Shown in pieces: positions 17,674-24,711 of a stretch of 64,000 bases of DNA (within the stretch, counting starts at the first letter, position 1; each line of letters opens with the position of its first letter). The DNA is taken from positions 1-64,000 of the forward strand of contig SMWF01000116.1 in the NCBI GenBank assembly GCA_004357385.1. The letters are read 5' to 3'. The stretch comes from Gammaproteobacteria bacterium. Lineage in GTDB: Bacteria; Pseudomonadota; Gammaproteobacteria; Pseudomonadales; Azotimanducaceae. The notes under the pieces were generated by a model that had not been told where the DNA came from, made no database searches, and saw only the letters and a list, made by a program, of their open reading frames with translations. The position numbers and the translations under genes were made by a program.

Positions 17674-20549
17674 GGCGTGCGCCTTTGCCGCTGAATGCGG
17701 ATGGGCCGCCGGGAATCCGGGGCCGACGAAGCCGGTTCGACAGCTGCCGAGGTGCTGAATAGATTGATCCGGAAGCCGCTTACGAATTCCAGATCGGAGC
17801 GATCTGAATTGATCAGAATGATGTCGGGTGAATCGAGCGTCCGGTACGCCCCGCAGGCTTCACCGCCGTCGCACAGGAAGTTGTCGTTGTCCGAATCGGT
17901 GCCGGCGAACAGCTGATAGGGACCCGCCGCAACGTCGGTTATGTTGAATTCGTACGCACCGTTCACTGCTGCCGCCACGAATGTGCGAACCGTTTGATCG
18001 GTCAGGGCGTCGATCAGCACGATGTAGTGCAGTCCCGCGTCGGCGGCCAGGTCCAGGCTGGTCTTCTGCATGACCACCGAGACAGAGAACGTGCTGGCGT
18101 CCGCGATGAATTGTACGGTGGCGAAGTGGGTGCCATCCATCAGGCCTGAGCGATCGACCCGCAGCAGGTAGGTACCCAAGCCGTCTGCATCGACGTTCTC
18201 CGGTACTGGGCTGAGCCAGGGAGCATCGGAGTTGATTTGAGACACGGCTGCCAGCCCCGCGCCGGCGTTCCCGATCGTGACGCCCAGTTCCGAGTCAAAG
18301 GCGCCAAAATTGAGCGACAGCGGGCTGCCGGTGAGTACTGCCGGGACGGGATTTCCACTGTTGTTGGCCAGGTCGAGAGCCGTTACCAGAGCCTGGTGTG
18401 CATTGATCAGCCCGTGTCCGAACTGATCGTCGCGGCCGGGTGGACCCAGGTCATCGCTAAGCGCACCCTGGCTCAAGACGGTATCGAACTCGTCCGGCGT
18501 CAAGCCGGGGTGGACCGCCTTCATCAGGGCCGCGACGCCGGCGACATGTGGCGCCGCCATCGAGGTTCCGCTCAGTCCCGCATAGCCGAAGGTGACCGGC
18601 CCCGGCCCGGAGTCGTCGCCGAGCGTGCTGACGACGCCGTCACCGAGCCCGTCACCGTTGAGGTCGGTGGCGTTGCTGCCGCCAGGGGCGGCGATGTCGA
18701 CCCAACTGCCGTGATTCGAGTAAGGGGCCAGGGTTCGACTGAGGGTGGTGCCGGAAACCGCGACCACGCCGTTGTAAGCCGCGGGGAAGGACGGCGTCGC
18801 AGAGGCGTCGTTGCCGGCCGAGGCGATCACGATCACGCCTTGGGCGCGGGCATCTGTGATGGCCTGCTGTTCAAGTACCGAGGAGAACAAGCTGCCGAGG
18901 CTCATGTTGATGATGTCGGCGCGCTGCGCGGGAAGTTGGCCGGTCGCATTGTCGAGGCCTGCTGCATAGAGAATCGCCTGCGTGACGTCGAAACTGGTGC
19001 CTCCGTCGATGCCGAGGGCGCGCAGGGGCATGATCCTCGCGTTCCAGGACACACCGGCAACCCCGAGGCCGTTGTCACTACGCGCGGCGACCGTCCCGGC
19101 GACGTGGGTGCCGTGGAAACTGCTGGAGCTGCCGAAGGCGAAATCGCCTGGATCATTGGGATCGGGGTCGGGTCCATCGCCGTCGTTGGCGCGTTCGGCA
19201 CTGCTGATGAAATCGTATCCGGGCAGCAGTTTTACCGGCTTGCCAGGGGCGTTTCGCAGGTCCGGGTGGCCCAGTAGAACACCGGTATCGATGATAGCGA
19301 CCACGACGTCGCTGGACCCCTGCGGCAGGTCCCAGGCCAGGGGTAGCGAGATGTCGTTGAAATGCCACTGATAGACGAAGAATGGGTCGTCGGGGACGCG
19401 ATGGATGCGGCGGATGTAGTTGGGTTCGACTCCCGTGATACCCGAGCGTTGGCGTAGCCGGCGGATCGATAGCAGGGTTTCCCACTTACTCGCTTGTGCC
19501 GGGCTCACCTGGCCGCCGAGTGCGGCACCGCGCATGGAAGACGTACGTCCGGATCGCGGGGCGTGTTCGAAGAGCGTCGCGCGGGAACTGTGCCGGAGCA
19601 CGCGCAGGTCTTCCCCGGCGAGATCGGACGGCTCGAAAGGGTTGCCCAGCATGACCAGCTGGCCGGCCACGAAGTCGTCGCTGAGTCGAGGGGGCCGTGT
19701 GCCGAGCGTTGCGGCGCCGATATCCTGACCCACGTTCAGGACGTAGGTGGTGAATCCATCGAGCGCGTCGATCGCAATGAAGAAGTCCCCGGCGTCGGGT
19801 ACTTCCAGACTGCCGGCATTGCCGGTGATGATGACCGAATCGACCAGTTGCAGAGGCGTGACGCGCCACAACTGCAGGGTCAGATCTCCGTTGTTCGGAT
19901 CGCCGGCGGTGAGCAGTATCGTTTCGTTCCCGGTCAGGCTGATGCGATAGAAATCGCCGGGGTCGCCGGTGTCGTGCAGCAGACCGCTGGGCCCGGTGCC
20001 GGGCTGGTTGATGTAACCGCCGGCGGACACCGGATTGGGCAGTGGCTGTGCGCTGTTGAAATCGTCGTTGCTGACGAGAACAGTGTTCACGTCGTTGACG
20101 TCGGAGTCGATCGCAGAACTGGCTAGAATGCGCACCCGGCCGCTCAGGGAGAAGAGACCCGGGGTGGGCGTCACGTTGATCGTCACGCTGCGCGAAGCCG
20201 TCGCGCCGTCGTCGTCGCGAATCGTTAGATCTACCAGAAAGCTGCCGGGATCGTCGAAGCGGTGGCTCACGCCCGAACCGACACCGATGGGGCTGGCGTC
20301 GTCGAAGTCCCAGCGATAGCTTACGATCGTGCCGTCCGGGTCGTCGGAGGCGCCTGCGTCGAAGGTGACCAGCAGCGGTGCCCCACCGGAGACCGGGGTC
20401 GCGGTTAATGCAACATCGGGCGGCTTGTTTGGCGGGGCCAGGGACGTTGTTGGGGCCGGAACGGATCCACCGCCACCGCCACTCCCACCGCACCCGGCAG
20501 CGGCAAACGCCAGCAACACGTATGCGAATAAGTCGACTCGGGTCCGCAT
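17670..20549 (-). CDS. PKD-domain subtilisin-like serine protease lipoprotein
   Basis: 959-residue S8 peptidase, exported and probably lipid-anchored (signal sequence ending AFAAAGC, Cys18, then a Gly/Ser linker). A PKD domain follows at about residues 48-125 (PVSGGAPLLVTFDAGASDDP and YRWDFDD), then a pre-peptidase beta domain and a propeptide-like segment. The catalytic triad is Asp421 (AIIDTGVLLGHPD), His482 (FHGTHVAGTVAA) and Ser663 (LSGTSMAAPHVAG). The C-terminal about 200 residues are beta-rich. The ATG at 20549 is preferred over the longer frame to 20618 because it directly precedes the signal peptide. It forms an operon with the PrcB-type lipoprotein gene downstream and has a long leader upstream. 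Confidence 0.9.
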   Translation of the reverse strand: MRTRVDLFAYVLLAFAAAGCGGSGGGGGSVPAPTTSLAPPNKPPDVALTATPVSGGAPLLVTFDAGASDDPDGTIVSYRWDFDDASPIGVGSGVSHRFDDPGSFLVDLTIRDDDGATASRSVTINVTPTPGLFSLSGRVRILASSAIDSDVNDVNTVLVSNDDFNSAQPLPNPVSAGGYINQPGTGPSGLLHDTGDPGDFYRISLTGNETILLTAGDPNNGDLTLQLWRVTPLQLVDSVIITGNAGSLEVPDAGDFFIAIDALDGFTTYVLNVGQDIGAATLGTRPPRLSDDFVAGQLVMLGNPFEPSDLAGEDLRVLRHSSRATLFEHAPRSGRTSSMRGAALGGQVSPAQASKWETLLSIRRLRQRSGITGVEPNYIRRIHRVPDDPFFVYQWHFNDISLPLAWDLPQGSSDVVVAIIDTGVLLGHPDLRNAPGKPVKLLPGYDFISSAERANDGDGPDPDPNDPGDFAFGSSSSFHGTHVAGTVAARSDNGLGVAGVSWNARIMPLRALGIDGGTSFDVTQAILYAAGLDNATGQLPAQRADIINMSLGSLFSSVLEQQAITDARAQGVIVIASAGNDASATPSFPAAYNGVVAVSGTTLSRTLAPYSNHGSWVDIAAPGGSNATDLNGDGLGDGVVSTLGDDSGPGPVTFGYAGLSGTSMAAPHVAGVAALMKAVHPGLTPDEFDTVLSQGALSDDLGPPGRDDQFGHGLINAHQALVTALDLANNSGNPVPAVLTGSPLSLNFGAFDSELGVTIGNAGAGLAAVSQINSDAPWLSPVPENVDADGLGTYLLRVDRSGLMDGTHFATVQFIADASTFSVSVVMQKTSLDLAADAGLHYIVLIDALTDQTVRTFVAAAVNGAYEFNITDVAAGPYQLFAGTDSDNDNFLCDGGEACGAYRTLDSPDIILINSDRSDLEFVSGFRINLFSTSAAVEPASSAPDSRRPIRIQRQRRTP

Positions 20550-20845
20550 GACCCCATTCTGACATGCGTCCTGGGGGGTCGAATGTGAAACGTTCGATGG
20601 CAATCGAAAACGCCGCAACCATTATCCGGCGCGGCGCCTCGACGCTTTTTCTGGGCAGAGACGGCGGGAGCTACCAGGAAGACCCCATCCCGCACAGTCG
20701 GGGTTAGCCGACAAACCTCCTCGGCAAGGAGAAAAACGGCGTGCCGCCGGCGGGAGCCGGCGAAAGTAACTTCTCTTCTGGGGGAAGGACACTTGAAAGG
20801 GAGGACTGCATCATGAAGTTACTGTACACGCCGAAACTTAACTTG
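20550..20845 (-). promoter_or_regulatory. Structured 5' leader with competing terminator and anti-terminator hairpins
   Basis: About 295 bases separate the predicted promoter from the subtilase start, with no gene on the sense strand. In transcript order (right to left): a 7-bp stem with a 4-base loop from 20762-20756 and 20751-20745; an overlapping 5-bp stem, 20749-20745 with 20741-20737, followed directly by five U (20736-20732), which looks like an intrinsic terminator; and hairpins built on CTCCT/AGGAG (about 20714-20731) and on ACCCC/GGGGT. The first two share 20745-20749 and exclude each other. This is the layout of a riboswitch or attenuator. I could not match it to a known class. Confidence 0.5.
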
Positions 20846-20901
20846 GGACCATTATGTACTGTACAAGAGGTATGTCAACACCTTAATGGACTATTTGTAC
20901 A
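20823..20901 (-). promoter_or_regulatory. Promoter for the subtilase operon with three TGTACA motifs
   Basis: On the minus strand TTGACA (20878-20873) and CATAAT (20856-20851) are separated by 16 bases, a good sigma-70 promoter pointing at the subtilase. TGTACA palindromes occur at 20823-20828, 20860-20865 (inside the spacer, next to a half site at 20855-20859) and 20896-20901. They are spaced 37 and 36 bp, start to start. The segment is AT-rich compared with its surroundings. The same motif overlaps the promoter of the adjacent MerR-type gene. Confidence 0.55.
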
Positions 20902-20976
20902 ATATTTGTCCAAGTAGTCTTCTATCGGGCCAGAGGGATCGGCAGGCTGGCGTCTGCGCCAGCTGACTGGTGCCAA

Positions 20977-21016
20977 GCCGACGGGTTGGCGTTTACGCCG
21001 ACGGGTTGGCGTTTAC
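20977..21016. repeat. 20-bp tandem duplication across a stop codon
   Basis: Two identical adjacent 20-base copies (20977-20996 and 20997-21016), each GCCGACGGGTTGGCGTTTAC. The MerR-type gene ends inside it: the TAA stop at 20993-20995 lies in the left copy, and the equivalent triplet in the right copy is out of frame. The duplication therefore rewrote the end of that protein (final residues VNANPSA). Confidence 0.85.
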
Positions 21017-21922
21017 TGCCAACTGGTTGACCTCCGCGACCACGGACAGTGCCCGCTCGAGTTGCGCCCGGGCGTAGGAAGTGTCTTCCCGGATCCGGTC
21101 GTACACCTCGGTGTCTGCGGGATTCTCGATCAATTGCTGGGTCGAGAATTCGGTAAATGCGTTCAGATCGTTGATCATGCCTACCAGGTAGCGCGGCGTA
21201 TCGCGGTCGCCGGGTTCGGCCTGCTGGACGATCGCCAGCAGTTCGTGGTCCGAGTAGCGCCGTGGTGCGGTCTTGCCAGCGTGCAAGGGCGCGCCTCCCG
21301 GCGTCGCGCACGCGTGCATCAGCGATTCCCACGACACCGGCCAGACGACGGTCTGCACTCCGCTCGCGCGCGCGGCCGCGATCGCAGTTTCGCTGGCAAA
21401 ACGGTGCACCGCAAGCACGCGACAGTCGGGAGCATGCCGTTGCAGTTGGTCCAGCTCCTCGGGATTCAAGGCAGGCAGCATCACCGCCAACACGTCTAGG
21501 CCTGCGCGTTCCGCGGTGCGGCTGGCCGTGAAGTCCGCCACCGTTACCCAGCGTTGCGCAACTTCTGCCTGGTCCGATTCAGTGCTTTCCTGTTCGAGCA
21601 TCAGCAGGTTCGTCCCGATCAAGCCGACCTGCGGCAGCCGCGAAACCAGGATCGGGGCGGGTCGGGCATGCTGAAGTCGCGCATCGAGCTGATCGCCGGA
21701 AAGCTTTGCCAGGCTGCTGATCGGGTGGCCGAGTTCGATCAACGTCTTGATTTTGGTGAGTCGGGCAAGCTGAAGCTGATCGTAGTAGCGGGTTTTACCG
21801 TCTCGCCGGGACGGCGTCAGCCCGTAACGACGCTCCCATGCGCGCAGGCACTCTGCGCTGATGCCGGTCAGCTTTGCTACCGTACCGATGCGATACAGGC
21901 CCTGGTCTTCCACTGGACGCAC
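20993..21922 (-). CDS. MerR-family transcriptional regulator
   Basis: About 309 residues. The N-terminal winged helix is clear: LYRIGTVAKLTGISAECLRAWERRYGL, then the wing RRDGKTRYYD and second helix LARLTKIKTLIELGHPISSLAKL. The rest (about 85-290) is an alpha/beta domain resembling the region that follows the HTH in CarH/LitR-like proteins. The cobalamin-ligand motif (D/E-x-H-x-x-x-G) is absent, so the effector is unknown. The GTG at 21922 is preferred to a TTG at 21952 because the latter lies inside the predicted -10 region; a GTG at 21913 is also possible. TGTACA motifs in its own and the subtilase promoter suggest autoregulation and control of the neighbour. Confidence 0.75.
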   Translation of the reverse strand: MRPVEDQGLYRIGTVAKLTGISAECLRAWERRYGLTPSRRDGKTRYYDQLQLARLTKIKTLIELGHPISSLAKLSGDQLDARLQHARPAPILVSRLPQVGLIGTNLLMLEQESTESDQAEVAQRWVTVADFTASRTAERAGLDVLAVMLPALNPEELDQLQRHAPDCRVLAVHRFASETAIAAARASGVQTVVWPVSWESLMHACATPGGAPLHAGKTAPRRYSDHELLAIVQQAEPGDRDTPRYLVGMINDLNAFTEFSTQQLIENPADTEVYDRIREDTSYARAQLERALSVVAEVNQLAVNANPSA

Positions 21923-21926
21923 GATC

Positions 21927-21971
21927 TGTACAAGGGGAGGCGGATTGTACAATAGTGGCCGGTTGTGTCCA
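21927..21971 (-). promoter_or_regulatory. MerR-gene promoter with two TGTACA motifs
   Basis: On the minus strand TGGACA (21971-21966) and TACAAT (21949-21944) are 16 bases apart. TGTACA occurs at 21946-21951, overlapping the -10, and at 21927-21932, near the expected transcription start. Their starts are 19 bp apart. This spacing resembles, but does not equal, the published LitR/PplR-type site (TRTACA, 12 bases, TGTAYA). Transcription would begin only about 15 bases before the GTG start. Confidence 0.5.
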
Positions 21972-22066
21972 GTACAGAATGGGCAGTCGGAGGGTGTGCC
22001 GGACCAACGGCCCGGAGCCGCGTAGGGCGACTCGAGACAAGCCGCGACTCAAGAAGGTGGCGTGGC

Positions 22067-22247
22067 GACAGCACACGAGGTGCTGTCATTCGCGGTGATG
22101 GGAGGAAGGGGAGAGAGAGACACCGCGCCACGCCATTTGATCGTTCCGATTGCTGCAGTGCAACCAGACCAAAAACCGGCGGCATTCTAAGTGTTTACGC
22201 GGGTGTGGCAAAGACGTAAACGGGATTTTTTGTAACAACGTGTTACA
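22067..22247. other. Intergenic stretch with three perfect inverted repeats
   Basis: The 340-bp gap between the MerR-type and zinc-exporter genes (21953-22294) holds no convincing gene. It has three perfect inverted repeats: GACAGCAC-5-GTGCTGTC at 22067-22087; GTTTACG-15-CGTAAAC at 22193-22221, followed by six T on the plus strand (terminator-like); and TGTAACA-ACG-TGTTACA at 22231-22247, which looks like an operator. The segment 22180-22250 is AT-rich relative to the flanks. No plus-strand gene that would need the terminator is evident. Confidence 0.5.
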
Positions 22248-22294
22248 GCAGGTACCGAATGCCATCGAAGCGCACGATTTTGGGGGTGCAGCGG

Positions 22295-23167
22295 TCAGTC
22301 ATCAGGGCAGGGGCCCAGCTCCACTTGGACCGTGGAGTGATCGACACCGAACTCCTGCAGCAGCACCGCTTTGACCGCAGCGACCACCCGCTGGGTGTCA
22401 CTGCCTTCGCTGATGGCCGCGTGCAGAGTGACCATGGGACGCTCGTTCGTCAGGGCCCAGGCGTGGACGTGGTGAACCTCCAGAACTTCTGCAACGCCGA
22501 CCGTCAGCGCGCGCTTGATCTCGTTCAGATCCAGGTGGCCGGGCACACCCTCCAGCAGAATATGACCGGAATCGCGTAGCAGCCGCCAGGCGCCGCGCAG
22601 CAGAATCAGCACGACGACCATGGACAATAGCGGATCCGCGGGCAGCCATCCGGTGAGCAGCACGATCGCCATCGCGGCGATTGCGGCGATCGAGCCGAGA
22701 ATATCGCCGAGCACGTGCAGGTAGGCGCCGCGCATGTTGAGGCTGCGGTCGCGGCCCTGATGCAGCATCCGGAACGCGATGAGGTTAACGCCGAGCCCGA
22801 TCACCGCAACGATCAGCGCGGGCTCGGGAAGAATCGGTTCAGGTTGGCGTAATCGGGCTACCGCCTCGAAGCTGATCCACGCGCACAGCAGGAACAGGGT
22901 CAAGGCGTTGACGAACGCCGCCAGAACCTGGAATCGGTGATACCCGTAGGACAGCGAATGATCGTGATCACGCCGGCTCAGGCGAATGGCGTACCACGAC
23001 AGGCCCAGCGCGGAGGCATCCAGAAACATGTGCCCGGCGTCCGCAAGCAGCGCCAGCGAGTTTGCCAGCCACCCCCCGGTGGCTTCCACCACGGTAAATA
23101 CCGCGATCAGCGTGAACGCAAGCCTCAGGCGCCGCTCGTCGTGCTGGTGATGGTGGTCGTGGGCCAT
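22295..23167 (-). CDS. Cation diffusion facilitator (zinc/cobalt exporter, CzcD-like)
   Basis: 290-residue inner-membrane exporter exchanging Zn2+ (or Co/Cd) for protons. It has a His-rich N-terminus (MAHDHHHQHDERR), six predicted membrane helices, and the HxxxD metal-site pairs HMFLD in helix 2 (LLADAGHMFLDASALG) and HVLGD in helix 5 (GAYLHVLGDILGSI). These His-Asp pairs are typical of zinc-transporting CDF proteins. A short cytosolic C-terminal domain follows (DLNEIKRALTVGVAEVLEVHHVHAWAL). It is a single gene with no metalloregulator next to it, though the TGTAACA inverted repeat lies about 50 bp past its stop. Confidence 0.92.
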   Translation of the reverse strand: MAHDHHHQHDERRLRLAFTLIAVFTVVEATGGWLANSLALLADAGHMFLDASALGLSWYAIRLSRRDHDHSLSYGYHRFQVLAAFVNALTLFLLCAWISFEAVARLRQPEPILPEPALIVAVIGLGVNLIAFRMLHQGRDRSLNMRGAYLHVLGDILGSIAAIAAMAIVLLTGWLPADPLLSMVVVLILLRGAWRLLRDSGHILLEGVPGHLDLNEIKRALTVGVAEVLEVHHVHAWALTNERPMVTLHAAISEGSDTQRVVAAVKAVLLQEFGVDHSTVQVELGPCPDD

Positions 23168-23230
23168 GCCTGTGGAGCCTACCCGCCGGCTGGCCCGCCG
23201 CCAAGCGTTCGGCGCCGATCGGCACGTGCC

Positions 23231-24040
23231 CTAAGCATTGAGCAAGCGCTTGACCTCGGCGATGCCATCGATTCCGGCCGCCTCGCTGGCGGCAATCGGC
23301 ATGAGGTTGAACAATCGGCAGCCGACGTCGCGAAAGTCGGCGAGCCACTCGGCTATCTGTTGCGGCGTGCCGTACGGCGAGTACTTTTCGAACCGTTCGA
23401 ACGGAATGCGATAAAACTCCTGCATGCCTTTGGCGAGCCGCTCGCGCGCCAGCGCACGATCCTCGTCGATGCCCACCCAGATCTGCAGACCGTGCCGTTT
23501 CGGGGCGGCGCGTCCGGCCCGGTTGCAGTGTTCGTCGATCCCGGCGACGGCCTCGGCGAAGCGACGCGCGGAACACCAGCTGGCCAGCCAGCCGTCGCCA
23601 TAGCGGGCCGCTCTAGCCAAGGCCCGGTCCGAGCGACCGCCAATCAGAAACGGAATCGGGACGTCAGGCTGTGGCTGAATGCGGGCGCGCTCGAACTGGT
23701 AGAAGCGGCCATCGAAATCCAGGGTTTCGCCCGCCAGCAATGCCTGCACGATCTGCAGGCACTCGTCGGTTCGACGGCCGCGGGTGGCTGGGTCGACGCC
23801 GCACATTGCGACCTCGTTGCGGTCCTCGCCGCCGATGCCAACCCCCAGAATGAGTTGCCCCGGAGCGTTGCTGGCCAAGGTTGCCAGTTGGCGGGCGACG
23901 GCAATGGGATGGCGCAGGGCGAGCAGATAGACCCCCACGACCACCTTGAGGTCCGGGTGAAGGGCGCAGAGGGTGGCCGCGTTGATCAGGCCGTCCATGC
24001 CGTTGCCGTTGTGGAAGCTGACGTGATCCGCGGTAAACAC
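23231..24040 (-). CDS. LLM-class flavin-dependent oxidoreductase, start unclear
   Basis: At least 269 residues of a luciferase-like TIM barrel: GQLILGVGIGGEDRNEVAMCGVDPATRG, the IGGRSDRALARAARYGDGWL segment and a C-terminal DVGCRLFNLMP strand. F420- or FMN-dependent chemistry is expected; the substrate is unknown. The first ATG/GTG/TTG in this frame is GTG at 24040. The reading frame continues upstream with VAVGTLASPELLAAAHP and ILESGLDH, which look like the missing first strand and helix. No usable start codon precedes them, as far as the overlapping GNAT gene. Either the start is non-canonical or one base is wrong near 24150. Confidence 0.75.
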   Translation of the reverse strand: MFTADHVSFHNGNGMDGLINAATLCALHPDLKVVVGVYLLALRHPIAVARQLATLASNAPGQLILGVGIGGEDRNEVAMCGVDPATRGRRTDECLQIVQALLAGETLDFDGRFYQFERARIQPQPDVPIPFLIGGRSDRALARAARYGDGWLASWCSARRFAEAVAGIDEHCNRAGRAAPKRHGLQIWVGIDEDRALARERLAKGMQEFYRIPFERFEKYSPYGTPQQIAEWLADFRDVGCRLFNLMPIAASEAAGIDGIAEVKRLLNA

Positions 24041-24159
24041 GTGGTCGAGGCCGCTCTCGAGAATGCGTTGTACCAGGTGCTGACGCTGCGGGTGCGCCGC
24101 GGCAAGAAGTTCCGGGGACGCGAGCGTGCCGACGGCAACCGGCGGCCCGCTCCAAGGAG

Positions 24160-24711
24160 CTACGGTCGCTCCCGATCGGTGAGCGCGCTGCGGTCGAACA
24201 GGGATCGCGTCATGCGAAACGCCGATTCCTCGCCATCGTAGTAGCGGGGGATGTAGTCGCGTTCGTAATACCCGTGTTCTCGATAGAACGCGCGCGCGCC
24301 GCTATTGCGCGCACGTACTTCGAGCGTGATGCGCTCGATACCCGCGGTCCGTGCGGTCTTCTCCAGCCAGCGCAACAGGTGCGAGCCGATGCCACGACGG
24401 CGAGCCCGGGGCAGCGTCGCCAGCAGCATCAGGTGGGCGCTGTCGCGCTCGTAGGTCATTGCGCCGAACCCCAACAGGTTGCCCAGGCTTCGTGTCTCGG
24501 TCGCGCCCAGGTCCTCGAGTCGCAAAGGTTTGCTGCGCGCGCATAGCACTACCGTGTCGCGATCGGCAATCAGGGAGCGTAGCCGGGCCGACTTCCAGCG
24601 CCACGGCAGTCCCCGCTCGATGTAGTCTCGGGAAACCCGCGCGAGCATTGGCGCGTCAGCACGGCGGGCAAGACCCAGTTCAACTGCAAGTGTCTGGTCC
24701 ATGGGTGCCAT
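24160..24711 (-). CDS. GNAT-family N-acetyltransferase
   Basis: 183-residue acetyltransferase. The acetyl-CoA pyrophosphate loop is RARRRGIGSHLLRWLEKTA, followed by the strand IERITLEVRARNSGARAFYREHGYYERDYIPRYY, the standard motif A/B of RimI-like enzymes. It moves acetyl from acetyl-CoA to an amine; the acceptor is not known. Its start codon overlaps the stop of the upstream serine hydrolase gene (TAATG), so the two are translationally coupled. It ends where the luciferase-like gene should begin. Confidence 0.85.
   Translation of the reverse strand: MAPMDQTLAVELGLARRADAPMLARVSRDYIERGLPWRWKSARLRSLIADRDTVVLCARSKPLRLEDLGATETRSLGNLLGFGAMTYERDSAHLMLLATLPRARRRGIGSHLLRWLEKTARTAGIERITLEVRARNSGARAFYREHGYYERDYIPRYYDGEESAFRMTRSLFDRSALTDRERP

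Noticed and set aside
20640-20800. Known riboswitch classes in the subtilase leader (c-di-GMP-I, cobalamin, TPP, ZTP)
   Set aside because: The conserved core sequences of these classes are not present on either strand as far as I can read; the region is reported as unclassified.
20813-20917. 34-codon plus-strand reading frame with a good ribosome-binding site (GGGAGGA)
   Set aside because: It covers exactly the AT-rich minus-strand promoter and TGTACA sites, its codon use is unlike the neighbours, and it has no recognisable features. I favour regulatory DNA, though translation cannot be excluded.
24160-24711. Reading the GNAT and luciferase-like genes as one fusion
   Set aside because: The GNAT frame has its own stop at 24160 and a coupled start; the luciferase-like frame is a different one.
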